DNA of 64,000 nucleotides, from positions 599,997 to 663,996 of the forward strand of contig LSYV01000055.1 in the NCBI GenBank assembly GCA_001584585.1, read 5' to 3'. The notes under the pieces were generated by a model, which saw only the letters and a list, made by a program, of their open reading frames with translations, searched no databases and had not been told where the DNA came from. The translations under genes were made by a program, and so were the position numbers. This document shows positions 60,696-64,000 of the stretch, in pieces. The DNA comes from Gonium pectorale. Lineage: Eukaryota > Chlorophyta > Chlorophyceae > Chlamydomonadales > Volvocaceae. The stretch's first letter is position 1, and each line of letters starts with the position of its first letter.

Positions 60696-63600
60696 ACTGT
60701 CCGCCTTCGCTGCCGCAGCCTTGCACTATGTCAAGTTGGCATGTAGGTTCGCGACCACGCGTTCAATGAAACTACCACGTAACTAGTCAGACGCTCGTAT
60801 TCGTTAGGGTGCGCCCAACTAGGAGCAGCAACGTAAATAATTGTGCACCGCCGGGAGATACTGCAGGTAACCTGGCTATCTGGCTTACTTCGCAGTCGCC
60901 CGCACACCTTGGGTTCCGTGCAACTTCCGGGCCGGTAGGGGGCCACTCTTGGGCTCTTGCCTCACATTTCTTGCCCACATTTAAACAAAGAATCAAATTA
61001 CAATCTCCGCAACGTCTTCGTCTTCACACGGTGAGCAACCGCATCATTGACCCAGGGGTCAGGCTACGTCAGTCACCACCATTTATGTATCTTGTCTGTT
61101 GTTGCCTCCTCCTCCATGGTCTCCACTTTGAAATCATTCTCACGGCGAAACGCGTTCAATCGATTGCCCGGTGCATGCAAGGCCTGTGCCCAATATCTGG
61201 GTTCCCCGTTTCTGGTTCTTTTTTTCTGGGCGCGGAGACAAAGCCATCATCTAACGATGTTTTTTTCTGTGGAAAGGTTACGGGCGGAGAGGCGAGAAAG
61301 GGCGCAGACAATGGGAGGGACAGGCAGCCCTCCCGTGATGAGAACCACCGAAACCCTGCCCTAACCTATCCATGATACTGTGTTAAGAATGCGTGACGAA
61401 GCTGACGAAGTGCAGGAAACAGATCTAAGATATAGATGGTAAAGGCATCCTGTGTGTCATGATGGTAGACATATGTGGTAGACATGTGGACAGGTCAGCC
61501 TTTGGCGTGACGTCCAATTCAGCGTCATTTTACGGTTTAGCAATTTACTGCTGGCTAATTGTAGCGCCCTCAAATTGGAAAGGAGTTTCCATGCATGCAG
61601 TCCAGGATCAGTCGATTGGCGGCTCTTTGGCTGCTCAACGTTACACACATACGCAATCGAAACTTTCCCATGGAAGAAAAACGCTATAGAACTGATCCTC
61701 CTCACCGATTCCTTGCCTTGAGGCGTGCCTTGAGGGTATCAGCCATTGGACGCGCTCTACATGTAGGCCCCCAACACACCTAGCTTCCAGGCCGTACGAT
61801 CAGCATCACGCACGTGCGCCACACTCCTCGGATTATGCGTGCGTGCATGCCTAAAGCCAGCATCGTCGTAACGGCATCAGTCCCGTACTATGTACGGCAA
61901 CAGAACGCATGTTAGGCGTTTTGGGGTCGGTACGTGGGTGGCGCATGTGCGCAATTGCACGGACCGACCACCCAGCCGAACAACCGAGCAACACCCCCCG
62001 CAGCGGGAAAGGGTTGGTGCAGCGCTGTCGTGACGTAGCGTGTGACGTGCACATGGCGCCTGGCAGACCACTGGCGCGCACTCCAAAACAACGGTAGGCC
62101 CAGTCCTCGGCAAGACGACGATGGCGAGATGTCGGTCTCCGTGACCGCCAGATCTAACGGGAGCTGCAACCATCTCAGCAAGTCCGGATGCTCGGCGATC
62201 GGCAAGCTGGTGCACCAACAGCAGCTGAGCGGCGCCCCCGCCACAGCAAGCGGCGGCGGGGCGATACTGGGGCGCACCAGACGGCGCTATACGTAAGCAG
62301 GGTCGATTGAGATGAGGTTTGGGGACGGGTGTGCAGCCTGGCTATCTTCCGTCGGGGCGATTCGCTGGCCCGACAAAAAAACCTGAAACTCGACGAGAGC
62401 TTTCGTCCGGGGCGCCCTCCGAGTGGGCACTTTTCGTCCGCTCCATGGACGGAGCCCCTTTTAGGGGCTGGGTTTTCGTTAGATCACCCCTTCTTCCGGG
62501 CCCATTTTTCGCCTGGGCCTACCCCAAAAGGGAGTGTTTTCCAAAAACGTTCAACTGGTGGGTGCAACTGGCAACTGATGGGTGCAGTGTGCGCAGGCGG
62601 CGCGCGCAGAGGCTGCGGCGCGGTTCCACGTAGAGGCTACATGGCGATGACTGGTCGCACTTACACAAGCCCTGCACCGTAGCCCTAAGGGTCCAAACAG
62701 TGCATGCGACACATATGCGCGTCCGCTAGAGCAAACGTGTCGAGCGACAGCTCGACCTATGCCAGCAAAGCGCAAATAGGTGGCCAGCGCCTAGCGTCCA
62801 CAGATAGCGTACGAGATCGTGCACAGCAGGCACATACGCCAGCCATACCAGTGCAACATCAAGCTCAGTTCGAGCCTCCTGGCCCCCAACTATGCCGCGT
62901 GTAGCACGCGTTCTGCTCGATCACATGATGTGTGGCGACAGCGCAACCAAACGCATGCTCGCATCCATCGCCGAAGACGTGACGGGGACATGATGCGTTT
63001 ACGCCCTGATTGCATTAAACGTGCCGAGTTGCTGCACGTTGACCCATCCTCCATATCCATCTTCGTCTTCACCGCGCGTTTGCAAATCGTAACATAGCGC
63101 ATGCATCCCTGCCTTGCACCCTCGAACGTTCTGTGTCCCGTACTTTTGACTCCATCCACATGCGCAAAAGGCGCTGACGAGTTGCCACAACCACGCGACA
63201 AGTCGCGCACATACCCGCAGGTTCCCGTTCGCAGCTGCGCGGCCACCTGCCGTCACTCCAGACCCGCGCATCAGACCCACACCCACCACAACCGTCCGTG
63301 CACCTCCCCCTTTATTCCGTTGCGTGCGGGTTGCGTACGGCGGCTGGGGGTTTGCGGACGGACACTCACTTACGGCACATACCACACGCGCACGCCAACC
63401 ATCCAGCGACTCCCATCCACTGGGAGTAAGTGGGCTCCATGTATTGCTATCTTTTTGGCAAGCCAAGCCATGTTTATGCTAGGAAGGGCGGCCGGATGCT
63501 CAGCGCCCCTTGAGTTTCGCAGTCGGACAAACTTATCGGTGACGCATTGGCGACACAAATGGTGCAGGCTGCAGCCATCTCATGCGGACATAGGCTTCAC

Positions 63601-64000
63601 AGGTTCTTGACTAGGGCATACATCGGGCGGCTCGACAACCAACTGACAGCAGACAACCAACGCGGGTATGGCCCACAAAGCAACTGGCGGGCGGCTGTTC
63701 TCAACCATCGCCCATCCATAGCGTAGCACATGATTCCACGGGACCAGTCACCATGTCGCTCGACCTGCCATAACGAGCTGCCGTGTACATTGCACATTGC
63801 ACGCACCCAGAAACCGCTGTGTGGCATTGGGTGGACCCACGGTTCTTTTAGGTCATCACCTCCAGCAGGCCAGCCAATCCTGCTGCCCAGCCCTTCTGCG
63901 CCTCAGCGTCACGTTACTGGCGGCCGCAACCAGTGACGACGCTGCTCCGCCATTGTTCAGTCGTCGCTGCCGCCGGGAGGCGACGGCGGCGACCTGCTAC
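60696..64000. other. No supported gene; promoter of secreted protein and dispersed repeat
   Basis: About 3.3 kb without a frame that shows family resemblance or consistent splicing. The first few hundred bases should hold the promoter of the leftward secreted-protein gene. A dispersed 45-bp repeat lies at 61261-61305. Open frames near 61880-62280 and 63000-63470 (minus) are unremarkable. A gene lying mostly beyond the right edge could have exons here that I cannot recognise. Confidence 0.4.
61261..61305. repeat. Dispersed 45-bp repeat, copy 2
   Basis: It matches 56313-56357 at 42 of 45 positions in the same orientation, with unrelated flanks. Confidence 0.85.

Overview
The window is nuclear DNA from a green alga, most likely a volvocine or other chlorophycean species. 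The evidence is high GC content, genes with many short exons and GT...(G)CAG introns, TGTAA polyadenylation motifs at sensible distances after stop codons, and a secreted protein with a (SPP)n hydroxyproline-rich rod typical of volvocine cell-wall proteins. Almost all gene models below were built by hand, by joining exons whose phases agree and whose peptides match known families. No tRNA, rRNA, CRISPR array or bacterial-type operon was seen. Two runs of N (330 and 136 bases) mark assembly gaps.

Layout, left to right. 1-6326 (-): an SFI1-like centrin-binding repeat protein, whose 3' part runs off the left edge. 6941-9293 (+): spindle-checkpoint protein BUB3, head to head with it. 10503-12166 (-): a HOL/TPMT-type halide or thiol methyltransferase. 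12607-14816 (-): NSE4, the kleisin of the SMC5/6 complex, with its N-terminus unresolved. 16087-23920 (-): NAP1/NCKAP1, a SCAR/WAVE complex subunit, interrupted by a gap with duplicated flanks. 23921-29443: a gene-poor, repeat-bearing stretch. 29444-32050 (+): importin alpha, with two strong hairpins downstream. 34387-40907 (-): the spliceosomal cyclophilin CWC27, with a 72-bp minisatellite in one intron. 41589-45734 (+): an unrecognised 943-residue protein with a long acidic tail. 47030-48513 (-): a patatin-like lipase, 5' end unresolved. 49286-56041 (+): POP1 of RNase P/MRP. 58248-60695 (-): a small secreted protein with a reeler/temptin-like domain and an SPP rod. 60696-64000: no supported gene, one dispersed repeat.

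These genes do not form a pathway or operon. They are ordinary eukaryotic housekeeping genes (mitosis, genome maintenance, nuclear import, splicing, RNA processing, actin regulation, cell wall). Several neighbours are head to head with short shared promoters (SFI1-like/BUB3, CWC27/acidic protein, patatin/POP1) and several pairs converge. No clear new multi-gene system was found. The observations most worth a second look are the near-perfect hairpin in a BUB3 intron, the paired hairpins at the 3' end of importin alpha, the duplicated sequence flanking the NAP1 gap, the unknown N-terminal module of the SFI1-like protein, the reeler-plus-SPP secreted protein, and the unassigned acidic protein.
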